Source of the DNA: Psychromarinibacter sediminicola
GTDB lineage: Bacteria > Pseudomonadota > Alphaproteobacteria > Rhodobacterales > Rhodobacteraceae
Direction of reading: 5' to 3'
Assembly (NCBI RefSeq): GCF_029168335.1
Contig: NZ_JARGYC010000044.1
Span: 1-38,415 of the forward strand
Length of the DNA: 38,415 nt
In this document: piece by piece, positions 23,858-32,917 of the stretch
Numbering within the stretch: the first letter of the stretch is position 1
How the letters are laid out: each line of letters begins with the position of its first letter
The notes under the pieces: model-generated
The model's input: only the letters and a program-made list of their open reading frames with translations
Databases searched by the model: none
What the model was told of the DNA's origin: nothing
Position numbers and translations under genes: made by a program

Positions 23858-25738
23858 CTATTCCGGCAGGCCCATCCGTTTCAGCGCCTCGATATAGTCC
23901 GGCTGGAAATGGCGCGCGGTGGGCGGGATGCAGTTCAACAGGTAGCCGACGGTCAGGTGCGGATAGTGTTCCGTCAGCTTGCGCAGCATGGCATCGGCGT
24001 CGGCCTTGCGGTCCATCAGCGTGTAGACGCCGGCGAGGATCCGGTAGACCCAGGTGCAGCCCGGATTCGCATGCATCCCCTCGCGCAGAAGCCGGATCGC
24101 CTCGTCGTAGCGGCCGAGCGTGCGGACCGCCACCGCCTGGCCGAAGAAGATGTTGAAGCGGAACGGGTCCAGCGGGCTCAGCTCCTCGGCCCGGTCGAAG
24201 GCGTCGAGCGCCTCCTCCGCCCGGCCGCAATAGGTCCAGGCCCAGCCGCGCCGCATCCAGCCCCAGGCATTGTTCGGGTCGATGGCCAGCGCCCGGTCGA
24301 TCAGGCTGTTGGCGCGGTCCACGTCGTTGCCGGACAGCGTGACCGCCGCGCCGATGGCCACCAGCGAGGGCGCGTGGTCGGTCACCCGCTGCGCGGCCGC
24401 GTCGGCGGCGACGAGCGCGGCGCGGTGGTCGGCATCGGGATCGTCCGACCACATGTAGCTGGGCTTCTGCGCCAGCGCCCAGGCCTTGTAGGCCATGGCG
24501 GGCACATAGTCGGGGTCCTGCTCCAGCGCCGCGTCCAGCAGCGCGATGGCGCGGTCGTTGTCGGCCTTCCGATGGGCCCAGAAATGCGGCAGCGCCGTCA
24601 GCATCAGGTCATAGGCGGAGCGGTCGGCGGGCTGCCGGGCCCCGGCGCGGCGGATCTCGGCCGCGCGCAGGCTGGGCGAGAGCTGTCCCGCCACATGGGC
24701 CGCGATCCGGTCCTGCAGCTCGAACAGGTCGTCCATCCGGTCGTCGTAGCGGTCGGCCCAGAGCGTCGCCCCGGTTTCGCCGTCCACGAGCTGTACCGAG
24801 ATGCGCACCCGCTCGCCCGACCGGCGCACCGTGCCCTCCACGAGGTAATCCGCCCGCAGCCGCCGGGCGGCTTCGGTGACGTCCAGCGCCTCGGCCCCGA
24901 GGGCGAAGGCCGACTGGCGGGCGATCACCCGGAAGTCGCGCACATGGCTCAGCGCGCCGGTGATCTCCTCGACCACGCCGTCGGCGAACATGTCGTCGGC
25001 GCCGCGGGTCAGCTCCTCGAATCGCAGCACCGCAATGGCCGGCTCGCTGCGCGCCTCCTTGGGGCGCGGCGCGGCGGGGCCGCTCTTGTGCAGGGCGTCG
25101 GCCAGCGTCCGGGTGTCGTCGGACAGGCCGGTGCCGTGATCCGCGCGCTGGCGCTCGGCGAAGGCCTGGCAGGTGGCGAGGGCCGGGCCGGGCCGCCCGC
25201 CGTCCGCCGCGGCGCGCAGAAGCACCCGCAGCGCGCGCTCGTCGTCGGGATCGTGCGACAGGGCGCGCTCCGCCGCGTCCTGGGCCGCCGCGCCGTTGTC
25301 GTCGGCAAGCGCCCGCTCCGCGGCCGCCAGCGCCGCCCCGGCCAGCTGTGCGTGCCGCTGCGCGCGGGCCTCGCGCAGCCAGTCCTCGAACGGCTCGCAA
25401 TGCAAAGCGACATCCGCCAGCAGGTCGGCCCCGGCCGGCCCCTCGGCGATCTCGACAGCGCCGAGCCGGACCGCGCTGCGATCGGCGTGCAGCGCGCCGT
25501 CGGGCAGGCGCTTGCGCAGGCTGGACAGCTCCTGGCGCAGCGAGCCGCGCGCCTGTTCCTCGGCCCGGTCGCCCCAGAGAAGCGTCGCCAGCGCGATGCG
25601 CGAGGCCTGGCGGTCGGGCGCCAGCGCCAGATAGGCCAGCATCGCCCGGCCGCGCGCCGACAGCCCCGGGACCGGGGCACCGTCGGGCAAACGGGCCTCG
25701 ACCGGTCCGTCGATCTGCAGCGTCAAGAGCGGTGGCAT
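23858..25738 (-). CDS. SARP-like regulator with TolB-N/FlgO-like and TPR domains
   Basis: 626 residues. Residues 5-95 are an OmpR-type winged helix ([33 protein letters not shown] then [18 protein letters not shown]); about 96-215 is a bacterial transcriptional activation domain ([23 protein letters not shown]), as in SARP/AfsR regulators. About 230-365 is the TolB-N/FlgO-like segment often found with adenylate cyclases ([37 protein letters not shown]). The rest is TPR repeats. No cyclase domain is present. The start may also be at 25771. It is divergent from the DUF1127-like gene, with TTGACG repeats between. Confidence 0.82.
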   Translation of the reverse strand: MPPLLTLQIDGPVEARLPDGAPVPGLSARGRAMLAYLALAPDRQASRIALATLLWGDRAEEQARGSLRQELSSLRKRLPDGALHADRSAVRLGAVEIAEGPAGADLLADVALHCEPFEDWLREARAQRHAQLAGAALAAAERALADDNGAAAQDAAERALSHDPDDERALRVLLRAAADGGRPGPALATCQAFAERQRADHGTGLSDDTRTLADALHKSGPAAPRPKEARSEPAIAVLRFEELTRGADDMFADGVVEEITGALSHVRDFRVIARQSAFALGAEALDVTEAARRLRADYLVEGTVRRSGERVRISVQLVDGETGATLWADRYDDRMDDLFELQDRIAAHVAGQLSPSLRAAEIRRAGARQPADRSAYDLMLTALPHFWAHRKADNDRAIALLDAALEQDPDYVPAMAYKAWALAQKPSYMWSDDPDADHRAALVAADAAAQRVTDHAPSLVAIGAAVTLSGNDVDRANSLIDRALAIDPNNAWGWMRRGWAWTYCGRAEEALDAFDRAEELSPLDPFRFNIFFGQAVAVRTLGRYDEAIRLLREGMHANPGCTWVYRILAGVYTLMDRKADADAMLRKLTEHYPHLTVGYLLNCIPPTARHFQPDYIEALKRMGLPE

Positions 25739-25750
25739 CGCGCGTCGTTT

Positions 25751-25823
25751 CGTCAAATGCGTCGGGGTCATTTTTGACGTGGAATTGACGGATTGCCACC
25801 GGAAATCCGGGCCGGCTTTGACG
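25751..25823. promoter_or_regulatory. Phased TTGACG repeats between the SARP-like and DUF1127-like genes
   Basis: TTGACG occurs at 25774-25779, 25785-25790 and 25818-25823, that is 11 and 33 bases apart, all on the same helical face, and once inverted (CGTCAA) at 25751-25756. SARP-family regulators commonly bind direct heptamer repeats spaced by 11 bp, so this is a candidate autoregulatory site for the divergent SARP-like gene and the DUF1127-like gene. The spacing is directly visible; the binding is inferred. Confidence 0.55.
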
Positions 25824-25886
25824 GCGTCGATACGGGGCGGTGCGACAGTGGGTGCAACACAGACGAACCGGCCCAAGGAGGAAGCC

Positions 25887-26114
25887 ATGACCGTCCGGAC
25901 CACCACCCCGCGCCGCGCCTTCGCCCCGCACACGCCGCGCCGCCGCCGCGGCCTGTTCGCCCGGCTGTTCGATGCCGACGCCCGCTTTCGCGAGGGCCAG
26001 GCGATGAAGCGCCTGACCGAGGAACAGCGCCGCGACATGGGCCTGCCCCCGGCCGAGGACAAGGTCGCCGCCAGGGCCCGCGCCAACATGCGCTTTCTGA
26101 CCCACCAGTGGTAG
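25887..26114 (+). CDS. Small basic DUF1127-like protein
   Basis: 75 residues, rich in Arg. The segment RLFDADARFREGQAMKRLTEEQRRDMGLPPAED resembles the DUF1127 (YjiS-like) pattern, in which a short helix pair ends in L-x-D-I-G-L-like sequence; the N-terminal part is basic and disordered. In Rhodobacter sphaeroides a small DUF1127 protein, CcaF1, is reported as an RNA-binding protein; whether this one is equivalent is unknown. AAGGAGG precedes the ATG at 25887. It is divergent from the SARP-like gene and shares its TTGACG-repeat region. Confidence 0.7.
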   Translation: MTVRTTTPRRAFAPHTPRRRRGLFARLFDADARFREGQAMKRLTEEQRRDMGLPPAEDKVAARARANMRFLTHQW

Positions 26115-26248
26115 GCCGCGCGCCCGCCCCGCGACGCGGGGAGACAGGTGCGCGGACTGCGGCCCCGGCCGCCCGGCGACCGCCTTTGGCTTGAGCGGAT
26201 CGCCCGCGCCGCCTATCCTCCCGCCGTGCGGCAGGCAGGAGCGGGCGG

Positions 26249-28225
26249 ATGCGCTGGATCGTCAGGATTGTCCTTTTCGTCGTCGTGGTCGCCGCGCTGG
26301 CCGTCGGCGCGCTCTTTCTGCTGCCGGCCGACAGGATCGCGGGCTTCGCCGCCGAGCGGTTCGAGGACGCCACCGGCCGGGCGATGACCCTCGGCGGCGA
26401 CATCCGCCCGACGATCTGGCCCGAACTGGGGGTCAGGACCGGCCCGGTGCGCATCGCGAACGCGGACTGGTCGCAGGAGGGGCCGATCCTGAGCGCCGAG
26501 GCGCTGACCATCGGCGTCGACGTTCTGGCGCTGATCCGCGGCGACATCCGGATCACCGGCGTCGAGGTGCAGGCGCCCGAGGTCGTGCTGGAGATCGCAT
26601 CCGACGGGCGGGCCAACTGGGACATGGGGACCGGGGCGGACAGCGCCGCGCCGGAGGCGGTGGAGACCGAGGGCGGCACGGTGCCGGCCTTCCGGCTGGA
26701 CGAGGCCGTGATCCGGTCCGGCGCCCTGACCTTCATCGACCATGCGGGCGGCAGCCGGATGCGGCTGGACGAGGTCGATGCCACGCTGCGCCTGCCCGAT
26801 TTCGAAGGCCCGGCCGACATGACGCTCGCCGCCACGATGAACGGCCAGCGCCTCTCGCTGGAGGCGCAGGTGTCGCAATTCGCGGCGTTCCTCGCCCGCG
26901 GCGCCGTTCCGGTGGCGCTGACGGCCGAGGTCGGCGGCTCGACCCTCTCCTTCGACGGCCGCGCCGGCCTGGTCCCCGTGGCCGCCGGCGGGACGCTTGA
27001 CGCCGACATGGCCGACATGGCGGCGGTCTTCGCCCTGCTGGGCCGCGCCGCGCCGGAGATACCCGAAGGCTTGGGCCGGTCGATCCGGGTGCAGGGGCAG
27101 GTAACGGCGACGGAGGCCGGCAAGGTCACGCTGCGCGACGGGACGGTCCGGCTGGACGACAACACGCTGGCGGCGGCGGCGGACCTGGTGCTGACAGGGG
27201 CGCGGCCCAAGCTGACGGCGCAGGTCACGGCGGGGGCGCTGGACGTCTCGGCGCTGGCCGGCGCCGGTTCGTCGGAGAACGGCGATGCTGCCGGCGGCGG
27301 CGGCGACGCGGCAGGCTGGTCGCGCACGCCCATCGACGTCAGCGGGCTGCAGGCGCTTGATGCCGAGATCGCCTTCGTGGCCGACAGCGTCGAGCTCGGC
27401 CTCGCCCGGCTGGGCCGGACCAGCCTTCTGATGACGCTGCTGGACGGGCGCGCGGTGACCGAGATCCGCCAGCTCTCGGCCTATGACGGGCTGATCCAGG
27501 GCAGTTTCGTGGTCAACAGCCGCGGCGGGCTGTCGGTCCGGGCGAACCTGACCGGCGCGGGCGTGGCGCTGCAACCGCTGCTCGAACAGCTCGCCGGGTC
27601 CGACCGCCTGCTGGCGGACGGCGAGGTCACCTTGAACCTGCTGGGCGTCGGCAACGACATGCACAGCCTGATGACCAGCCTCAGCGGCGACGGGGCCCTG
27701 AGCCTGGGCCAGGGCGAGCTGCGCGGGCTGGACCTCGCGGGGATGCTGCGCAACCTCGACACCTCCTATGTCGGCGCCGGGCAGAAGACGATCTTCGACA
27801 GCATCGACGCGACCTTCCGGGTCGAGAACGGGGTGCTGAGCAACGACGATCTCGCCTTGCTGGCGCCGCTTGTGAACGCGACCGGCACGGGACAGGTCGG
27901 CCTCGGCGCCAGGACGCTCGACTACCGCCTGCTGCCGATCCTGCTGGAGGGGGCCGAGGGCGAGGGCGGGCTGCGCGTGCCGCTGATCGTCAGCGGCCCC
28001 TGGAACGCGCCGCGCTTCCGGCTCGACCTGGAGGCGCTGGTGACGCAGGAATTCGGCGACGAGATCGAGGCGCTGAAAGGCGAGGTCGAAAGCAAGGTGA
28101 CCGAGCGGATCAGCGAGGAGCTGGGCGTCGAGGTCGAGAGCCTGGACAACGTCGAGGAGACGCTGCAGGAAGAACTGGAAAACCGTGCCAGAGAGACGCT
28201 GCGCGGGCTGTTCGGCGGGAATTAG
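26249..28225 (+). CDS. AsmA-family envelope protein
   Basis: 658 residues. An N-terminal transmembrane helix (WIVRIVLFVVVVAALAVGALFLL) anchors a large periplasmic part. The AsmA N-terminal signature is clear (GRAMTLGGDIRPTIWPELGVRTGPVRIANADWSQEGPILSAEALTIGVDVLALIRGDIRITGVEVQAPEV), and the C-terminal domain includes LSGDGALSLGQGELRGLDLAGMLRNL, the AsmA_2-type segment. AsmA-like proteins are now thought to move lipids between inner and outer membranes. The end is charged (EEALQEELENRAR-type). No partner gene is adjacent. Confidence 0.88.
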   Translation: MRWIVRIVLFVVVVAALAVGALFLLPADRIAGFAAERFEDATGRAMTLGGDIRPTIWPELGVRTGPVRIANADWSQEGPILSAEALTIGVDVLALIRGDIRITGVEVQAPEVVLEIASDGRANWDMGTGADSAAPEAVETEGGTVPAFRLDEAVIRSGALTFIDHAGGSRMRLDEVDATLRLPDFEGPADMTLAATMNGQRLSLEAQVSQFAAFLARGAVPVALTAEVGGSTLSFDGRAGLVPVAAGGTLDADMADMAAVFALLGRAAPEIPEGLGRSIRVQGQVTATEAGKVTLRDGTVRLDDNTLAAAADLVLTGARPKLTAQVTAGALDVSALAGAGSSENGDAAGGGGDAAGWSRTPIDVSGLQALDAEIAFVADSVELGLARLGRTSLLMTLLDGRAVTEIRQLSAYDGLIQGSFVVNSRGGLSVRANLTGAGVALQPLLEQLAGSDRLLADGEVTLNLLGVGNDMHSLMTSLSGDGALSLGQGELRGLDLAGMLRNLDTSYVGAGQKTIFDSIDATFRVENGVLSNDDLALLAPLVNATGTGQVGLGARTLDYRLLPILLEGAEGEGGLRVPLIVSGPWNAPRFRLDLEALVTQEFGDEIEALKGEVESKVTERISEELGVEVESLDNVEETLQEELENRARETLRGLFGGN

Positions 28226-28309
28226 GGACAACCGCCTCTGCCCGCGGGGTGCCACCGGCCGGGGGATGCACTCCTAAAACGCGGAGCGCACGCGGCGACG
28301 GGCCCCCGC

Positions 28310-28897
28310 TCAGCGCTTGCGGTCGCGCCGCGCGCTCATCGGCTGGAACGCCACGCTGACATGCGCCTCGCAATAGGGCTTGCCCGCCTGCACCGAGAGG
28401 CCGCAGAACCAGAAGTCGTCCGTCGCCGGATCGCCGATCGGCCATTTGCAGGTGCGCTCGGTCAGCTCCATCAGACCGATCCGCTTGGCCTTCTTCTCGA
28501 CCTCGCGGACATTGGCCAGCGTCTCGGGGCTGATCTCGTTGGCGGAGGGCTGCGGCGGCAGCGGCTGGCCGGCCGGGATGATCGGCTTGCGCGTGGCCGG
28601 CGTGGGCGCCGCGGCGGCATCCGCCGGGTCGGTGGCGGCGGCGGCCGGTTCGGGGGCGGGGGCCGGCTCGTCCGCCGGCTCCGGCGCAGGTGACGGGGCC
28701 TCGGCCTCGGGCGCCTTGGCCGGACCGGTGGCGGCCGGCGCCGGCCCGCCCGTGCGGTTCGACAGGCCCAGCCGGTGCACCTTGCCGATCACCGCGTTGC
28801 GGGTCACGCCGCCCAGTTCCTTGGCGATCTGGCTGGCGCTCTGCCCCTCGGTCCACATCTTCTTGAGAAGCTCGACGCGCTCGTCTGTCCAGGACAT
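28310..28897 (-). CDS. gcrA: Cell-cycle regulator GcrA
   Basis: 195 residues. The N-terminal MSWTDERVELLKKMWTEGQSASQIAKELGGVTRNAVIGKVHRLGLSNR is the GcrA helix-turn-helix; a Pro/Ala/Glu-rich linker (about 50-125) precedes the C-terminal CKWPIGDPATDDFWFCGLSVQAGKPYCEAHVSVAFQP region, which in Caulobacter binds RNA polymerase sigma70. GcrA acts with CcrM-methylated GANTC sites. The start could also be 28900 (MM); 28897 gives better spacing to AAGGA. It is divergent from argD. Confidence 0.95.
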   Translation of the reverse strand: MSWTDERVELLKKMWTEGQSASQIAKELGGVTRNAVIGKVHRLGLSNRTGGPAPAATGPAKAPEAEAPSPAPEPADEPAPAPEPAAAATDPADAAAAPTPATRKPIIPAGQPLPPQPSANEISPETLANVREVEKKAKRIGLMELTERTCKWPIGDPATDDFWFCGLSVQAGKPYCEAHVSVAFQPMSARRDRKR

Positions 28898-28992
28898 CAT
28901 CCGTTTCCTTGTCCGCGGGAACGGCGCAAGCGGCTCGGCGCCCCTGCACCTGCCGCATCCACCTGCCGCTCCGGTAAATTCCGATCAGGCCT

Positions 28993-29021
28993 ATACTAGT
29001 GATCCGGGCCCCCGATGTGAA
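28993..29021 (-). promoter_or_regulatory. Candidate gcrA promoter
   Basis: On the minus strand TTCACA (29021-29016, five of six to consensus) is followed after 17 bases by TAGTAT (28998-28993, four of six). It lies about 95 bases before gcrA. The match is moderate; no CcrM site (GANTC) was noticed within it. Confidence 0.45.
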
Positions 29022-29175
29022 GCGGCGGCGCGACAAATCGGTGCTTCCCCCGCGCGGCGTTCTGGCCTATGCAGGCGTCCATGATCCGACGCGCCCCTCT
29101 CCGTTCCGCGCGACGCCGAGGCTGAGCCCCGGCGAACGATCCCGCGTGGGCAGATGCCCCGCACCCCCTCCATCA

Positions 29176-29204
29176 TTGACAGGTCACCGCCGATCCGGCA
29201 CTTC
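29176..29204 (+). promoter_or_regulatory. Candidate argD promoter
   Basis: A perfect TTGACA (29176-29181) is followed at 17 bases by CACTTC (29199-29204), a poor -10. It is 28 bases before the argD ATG. The -35 is strong, the -10 weak, so it is a candidate. Confidence 0.35.
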
Positions 29205-29231
29205 AATGACCTCTTTTGAAAGGACTTCACC

Positions 29232-30416
29232 ATGATCCCGTCCGTTCTGCCGACCTATAACCGCGCGCCCCTGTCCTTCGTGAAGGGCGAGGGCAGCTGG
29301 CTGATCGAGGAGAACGGACGCCGATACCTGGACCTCTGCGCCGGGATCGCCACCACGGCGCTGGGCCACGCGCATCCCGCGCTGGTCGCGGCGCTGACGG
29401 AACAGGCGAACAGGCTCTGGCACGTCTCCAACCTGTACCGGATCCCGGAGCAGCAGGCGCTGGCCGACGCGCTGACGGACAAGACCTTCGCCGACACGGT
29501 GTTCTTCACCAACTCGGGCACCGAGGCCTGCGAACTGGCCGTGAAGATGGCGCGCAAGCACCACCACGACGCGGGCCGGCCCGAACGGACCGAGATCCTC
29601 ACCTTCGAGGGCAACTTCCACGGCCGCTCCGGCGCCGCCATCGCCGCCTCGGGGGCGGAGAAGATGGTGAAGGGCTTCGCGCCGCTGATGCCGGGCTTCA
29701 CCATCCTGCCCTTCGGCGATCACGACGCGCTGCGCGCCGCCGTGTCGGAGAAGACCGCCGCCATCCTGGTGGAGCCGATCCTGGGCGAGGGCGGGATCAA
29801 GCCCTTGCCCGACCAGTGCCTGAAGGGCCTGCGCGACCTCTGCGACGAGCACGGGGTTCTTCTGATCCTCGACGAGGTGCAGTGCGGAATGGGCCGGACC
29901 GGCCGCCTCTTCGCCCATGAATGGGCCGGGATCGAGCCCGACATCATGATGGTGGCCAAGGGCATCGGCGGCGGCTTCCCGCTGGGCGCGGTGCTGGCCA
30001 CCGAGGACGCCGCCTCCGGCATGGTCGCGGGCACCCACGGCTCCACCTATGGCGGCAACCCGCTGGGCTGCGCGGTGGGCGCCAAGGTGCTGGAGATCGT
30101 CTCGGACCCCGACTTCCTGGCCGAGGTCAACCGCAAGGCGGGCCTCCTGCGCCAGAAGCTCGAAGGCCTGGTCGCCGCGCACCCGGACGTCTTCGACCAT
30201 GTCCGCGGCGAGGGGCTGATGCTGGGCCTCGTCTGCAAGGCGACCAATACCGACGTGGTGCAGGCCGGCTACGACCAGGAGATGCTGCTGGTCCCCGCGG
30301 CCGAGAACGTCGTCCGCCTGCTGCCCGCGCTGACCATCGCCGACGAGGAGATCGCGGAAACCGTCGCCCGCCTCGACCGCGCCGCGCAGGCCGTCTCCGC
30401 GAAGCAACCTGCCTGA
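29232..30416 (+). CDS. argD: Acetylornithine transaminase
   Basis: 394 residues, normal for class III PLP aminotransferases of arginine synthesis. Landmarks: [36 protein letters not shown], the [44 protein letters not shown] core with the PLP Lys (VAKGIG) and its Asp partner, then [11 protein letters not shown]. The enzyme makes N-acetylornithine from the semialdehyde and may also act on succinyldiaminopimelate. GAAAGGA precedes the ATG. argF follows after 76 bases, so an argDF operon is likely. Confidence 0.95.
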   Translation: MIPSVLPTYNRAPLSFVKGEGSWLIEENGRRYLDLCAGIATTALGHAHPALVAALTEQANRLWHVSNLYRIPEQQALADALTDKTFADTVFFTNSGTEACELAVKMARKHHHDAGRPERTEILTFEGNFHGRSGAAIAASGAEKMVKGFAPLMPGFTILPFGDHDALRAAVSEKTAAILVEPILGEGGIKPLPDQCLKGLRDLCDEHGVLLILDEVQCGMGRTGRLFAHEWAGIEPDIMMVAKGIGGGFPLGAVLATEDAASGMVAGTHGSTYGGNPLGCAVGAKVLEIVSDPDFLAEVNRKAGLLRQKLEGLVAAHPDVFDHVRGEGLMLGLVCKATNTDVVQAGYDQEMLLVPAAENVVRLLPALTIADEEIAETVARLDRAAQAVSAKQPA

Positions 30417-30437
30417 TCTTCTTCTCGTTCGAAATAC

Positions 30438-30474
30438 GCCGGGGGTGTGGGGGCTGGCCCCCACTCCGCCCGGC
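30438..30474. repeat. Nested hairpin in the argD-argF gap
   Basis: A 7-bp stem (GTGGGGG / CCCCCAC, CTGG loop, 30447-30464) is enclosed by a second pairing, GCCGGG (30438-30443) with CCCGGC (30469-30474). No T run follows, so it probably stabilises or processes the mRNA between argD and argF. Similar GGGGGTGTGGGGGC elements near genes recur in rhodobacterial genomes (from memory). Confidence 0.5.
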
Positions 30475-30492
30475 ACCAAAAAGACCGATCCG

Positions 30493-31419
30493 ATGACCCA
30501 TTTCCTCGACATCCACAAGACCGACCCCGCCGCCCTGCGGCAGATCATCGACAGCGCGCAGGCGATGAAGACCGCCCGCGACGGCAAGCCCAAGGGCACG
30601 CCCGACGCCACCCGGCCGCTCGACGGCCACATGGTCGCACTGATCTTCGAGAAGCCCTCGACCCGCACGCGCATCTCCTTCGACGTGGGCGTGCGCCAGA
30701 TGGGCGGCGAGACGATGGTGCTCTCGGGCGCCGACATGCAGCTCGGCCACGGCGAGACCATCGCCGACACCGCGCGCGTGCTGTCGCGCTATGTCGACCT
30801 GATCATGATCCGCACCTTCGAGGAGGCGACGCTCCTGGAGATGGCGGAGCATGCCGACGTGCCGGTGATCAACGGGCTGACCAACCGCACCCACCCCTGC
30901 CAGATCATGGCCGACGTGATGACCTTCGAGGAACATCGCGGCCCCATCGCCGGCAAGAAGGTCGTCTGGTCCGGCGACGGCAACAACGTCTTCGCCAGCT
31001 TCGCCCATGCGGCGGGGCAATTCGGCTTCGACCTCACCTTCACCGGCCCCGAAACGCTCGACCCCGAGCCCGCCTGGTTCGAATTCTGCGCCGGCAAGGG
31101 CCACCCGATCACCGTGGAGCGCGACCCGGCGAAGGCCGTGGACGGCGCCGATCTCGTGGTCACCGACACCTGGGTGTCGATGCACGACCCGCAATCCGCG
31201 CGCGAGCGGCGGCACAACCAGCTGCGCCCCTACCAGGTGAACGAGGACCTGATGGTCCACGCGAAACCGGATGCACTGTTCATGCACTGCCTGCCCGCGC
31301 ATCGCGACGACGAGGCGACGAGCGCGGTGATGGACGGCCCGCACTCGGTGATCTTCGACGAGGCGGAAAACCGGTTGCACGCGCAGAAGGCGATCATGCG
31401 CTGGTGCCTGGGGGTCTGA
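30493..31419 (+). CDS. argF: Ornithine carbamoyltransferase
   Basis: 308 residues, normal for the family. The carbamoyl-phosphate motif STRT is in [24 protein letters not shown]-type [12 protein letters not shown] and the ornithine loop with MHCLPAHR are also visible. It forms citrulline from ornithine and carbamoyl phosphate in arginine synthesis. The ATG at 30493 is used because the in-frame upstream GTG lies in the hairpin region. It follows argD directly. Confidence 0.95.
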   Translation: MTHFLDIHKTDPAALRQIIDSAQAMKTARDGKPKGTPDATRPLDGHMVALIFEKPSTRTRISFDVGVRQMGGETMVLSGADMQLGHGETIADTARVLSRYVDLIMIRTFEEATLLEMAEHADVPVINGLTNRTHPCQIMADVMTFEEHRGPIAGKKVVWSGDGNNVFASFAHAAGQFGFDLTFTGPETLDPEPAWFEFCAGKGHPITVERDPAKAVDGADLVVTDTWVSMHDPQSARERRHNQLRPYQVNEDLMVHAKPDALFMHCLPAHRDDEATSAVMDGPHSVIFDEAENRLHAQKAIMRWCLGV

Positions 31420-31500
31420 TCGGCGGGCAGGGCGCCCAGTGCTTGTCTCCGCCGGCACGTGGCTTAGGCTCTGACAGGACGGAAATACGGGAGACGCGCG

Positions 31501-32913
31501 ATGGCAGAGGCACGGATCGGGCTGGTGGGCCTGGGGGTCATGGGCGCCAACCTGGCGCTGAACATCGCTGACAAGGGGTTCCCCGTCGCCGTCCACAACC
31601 GCCGAACGAGCGTGATCCACGACTTTATCGGCAAGGCCGGCCCCTTGGCCGAGAACCTCGTGCCGGCCGAGGACTATGCCGCGCTGGCAGCCGCGCTGAC
31701 CCCGCCGCGGGCGGTGATCCTGATGGTGCCGGCGGGCGGGCCGGTGGACTCGGTGATCGAGGCGCTGACGCCGCATCTCGACACAGGCGACATCATCGTC
31801 GACGCCGGCAATGCCGACTTCAACGAGACCCGCCGGCGCGAGGCCGCGCTGCGCGACGAGGGCCTGCGTTTCGTCGGCATGGGCGTGTCGGGCGGCGCCG
31901 AGGGCGCGCGGCACGGGCCGTCGATCATGGTCGGCGGCGCCGAGGCGGCCTATGCCGAGATCGCCGAGGTGGTCGAGTCCATCGCCGCGCGCTACCAGGA
32001 CACGCCCTGCGCCGCGCATCTGGGGCCGGACGGGGCGGGGCATTTCGTCAAGACCGTGCATAACGGCATCGAGTATGCCGACATGCAGATGATCGCCGAG
32101 ATCTACGGCCTGCTGCGCCACGGCGACGGCCGCTCCACCGACAGTATCGCCGAGCTGTTCCACGGCTGGAACCAGGGGCCGCTGCAATCCTACCTGGTGG
32201 AGATCACCGCGAAGGTTCTGGCGACCGCCGATCCGGAAACGGGCCAGCCGATGGTGGACGTCATCCTCGATTCCGCCGGGCAGAAGGGCACCGGCCGCTG
32301 GACCGTTGTGGAGGCGCTGAAGCTCGGCCAGTCGCCGATGGCGATCGAGGCGGCGGTGGCGGCGCGGTCCTGGTCGGCGGAGAAGGCGCTGCGCGAGACC
32401 GGGGAGGGGCTGCTGTCGCCGCAGGACGCGCCCGAGACCGGTCCGCGCGTGCTGGACGGCGACCTGGAACGCGGGCTGCTGGCGGCGCGGATCATCGGCT
32501 ACGCGCAGGGGTTCTGGCTGCTCTCGGCGGCGTCGGAGGAATTCGACTGGTCGCTGGACCTTGCCCGCGTGGCCGAGATCTGGCGGGCGGGCTGCATCAT
32601 CCGCTCGTCGCTCTTGGACGATATCGCGCAGGCGTTCCGGGGCGAGTTGCCCGGCGGCGCACTGATCCTCGCGCCGGCCTTCGTGCGGATGCTGCGCGAC
32701 AGTGTGAGCGCGCTGCGCCGGGTGGTCGCGGCGGCGGCGGTGTCTGGCCAGCCGGTGCCCGCCCTGTCGGCGGCGCTGGCCTATTACGACACGATGCGCC
32801 AGGCGCGCGGCACGGCGGCGCTGATCCAGGGACAGCGCGACTTCTTCGGCTCCCACGGCTTCGTGCGGGTGGATACCGGCGAGGCGGATCAGCACGGGCC
32901 GTGGGGGGCATAG
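31501..32913 (+). CDS. gnd: 6-phosphogluconate dehydrogenase, decarboxylating
   Basis: 470 residues, full length for the long (NADP-type) enzyme. The N-terminal Rossmann motif GLGVMGANLALNIADKGFPVAVHNRR and the active-site stretches SGGAEGARHGPSIM (Glu to Ala at the usual GGEEG, conservative elsewhere) and VKTVHNGIEYADMQMIAE are present, with the C-terminal QRDFFGSHGFVRVD tail. It makes ribulose 5-phosphate and CO2 with NADPH in the pentose phosphate pathway. It is 81 bases after argF, with no direct metabolic link. Confidence 0.92.
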   Translation: MAEARIGLVGLGVMGANLALNIADKGFPVAVHNRRTSVIHDFIGKAGPLAENLVPAEDYAALAAALTPPRAVILMVPAGGPVDSVIEALTPHLDTGDIIVDAGNADFNETRRREAALRDEGLRFVGMGVSGGAEGARHGPSIMVGGAEAAYAEIAEVVESIAARYQDTPCAAHLGPDGAGHFVKTVHNGIEYADMQMIAEIYGLLRHGDGRSTDSIAELFHGWNQGPLQSYLVEITAKVLATADPETGQPMVDVILDSAGQKGTGRWTVVEALKLGQSPMAIEAAVAARSWSAEKALRETGEGLLSPQDAPETGPRVLDGDLERGLLAARIIGYAQGFWLLSAASEEFDWSLDLARVAEIWRAGCIIRSSLLDDIAQAFRGELPGGALILAPAFVRMLRDSVSALRRVVAAAAVSGQPVPALSAALAYYDTMRQARGTAALIQGQRDFFGSHGFVRVDTGEADQHGPWGA

Positions 32914-32917
32914 CGGC

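Larger units (their letters stand above)
28901..29231. other. Divergent intergenic region, gcrA-argD
   Basis: This 331-base gap has no gene. It contains a minus-strand promoter candidate for gcrA (28993-29021) and a plus-strand candidate for argD (29176-29204), plus untranslated leaders. I saw no clear hairpin or operator of note beyond these. Confidence 0.55.

Noticed and set aside
26127-26141. CCCCGC-GAC-GCGGGG hairpin after the DUF1127-like gene
   Set aside because: The loop is only three bases and there is no T run; a terminator cannot be supported.
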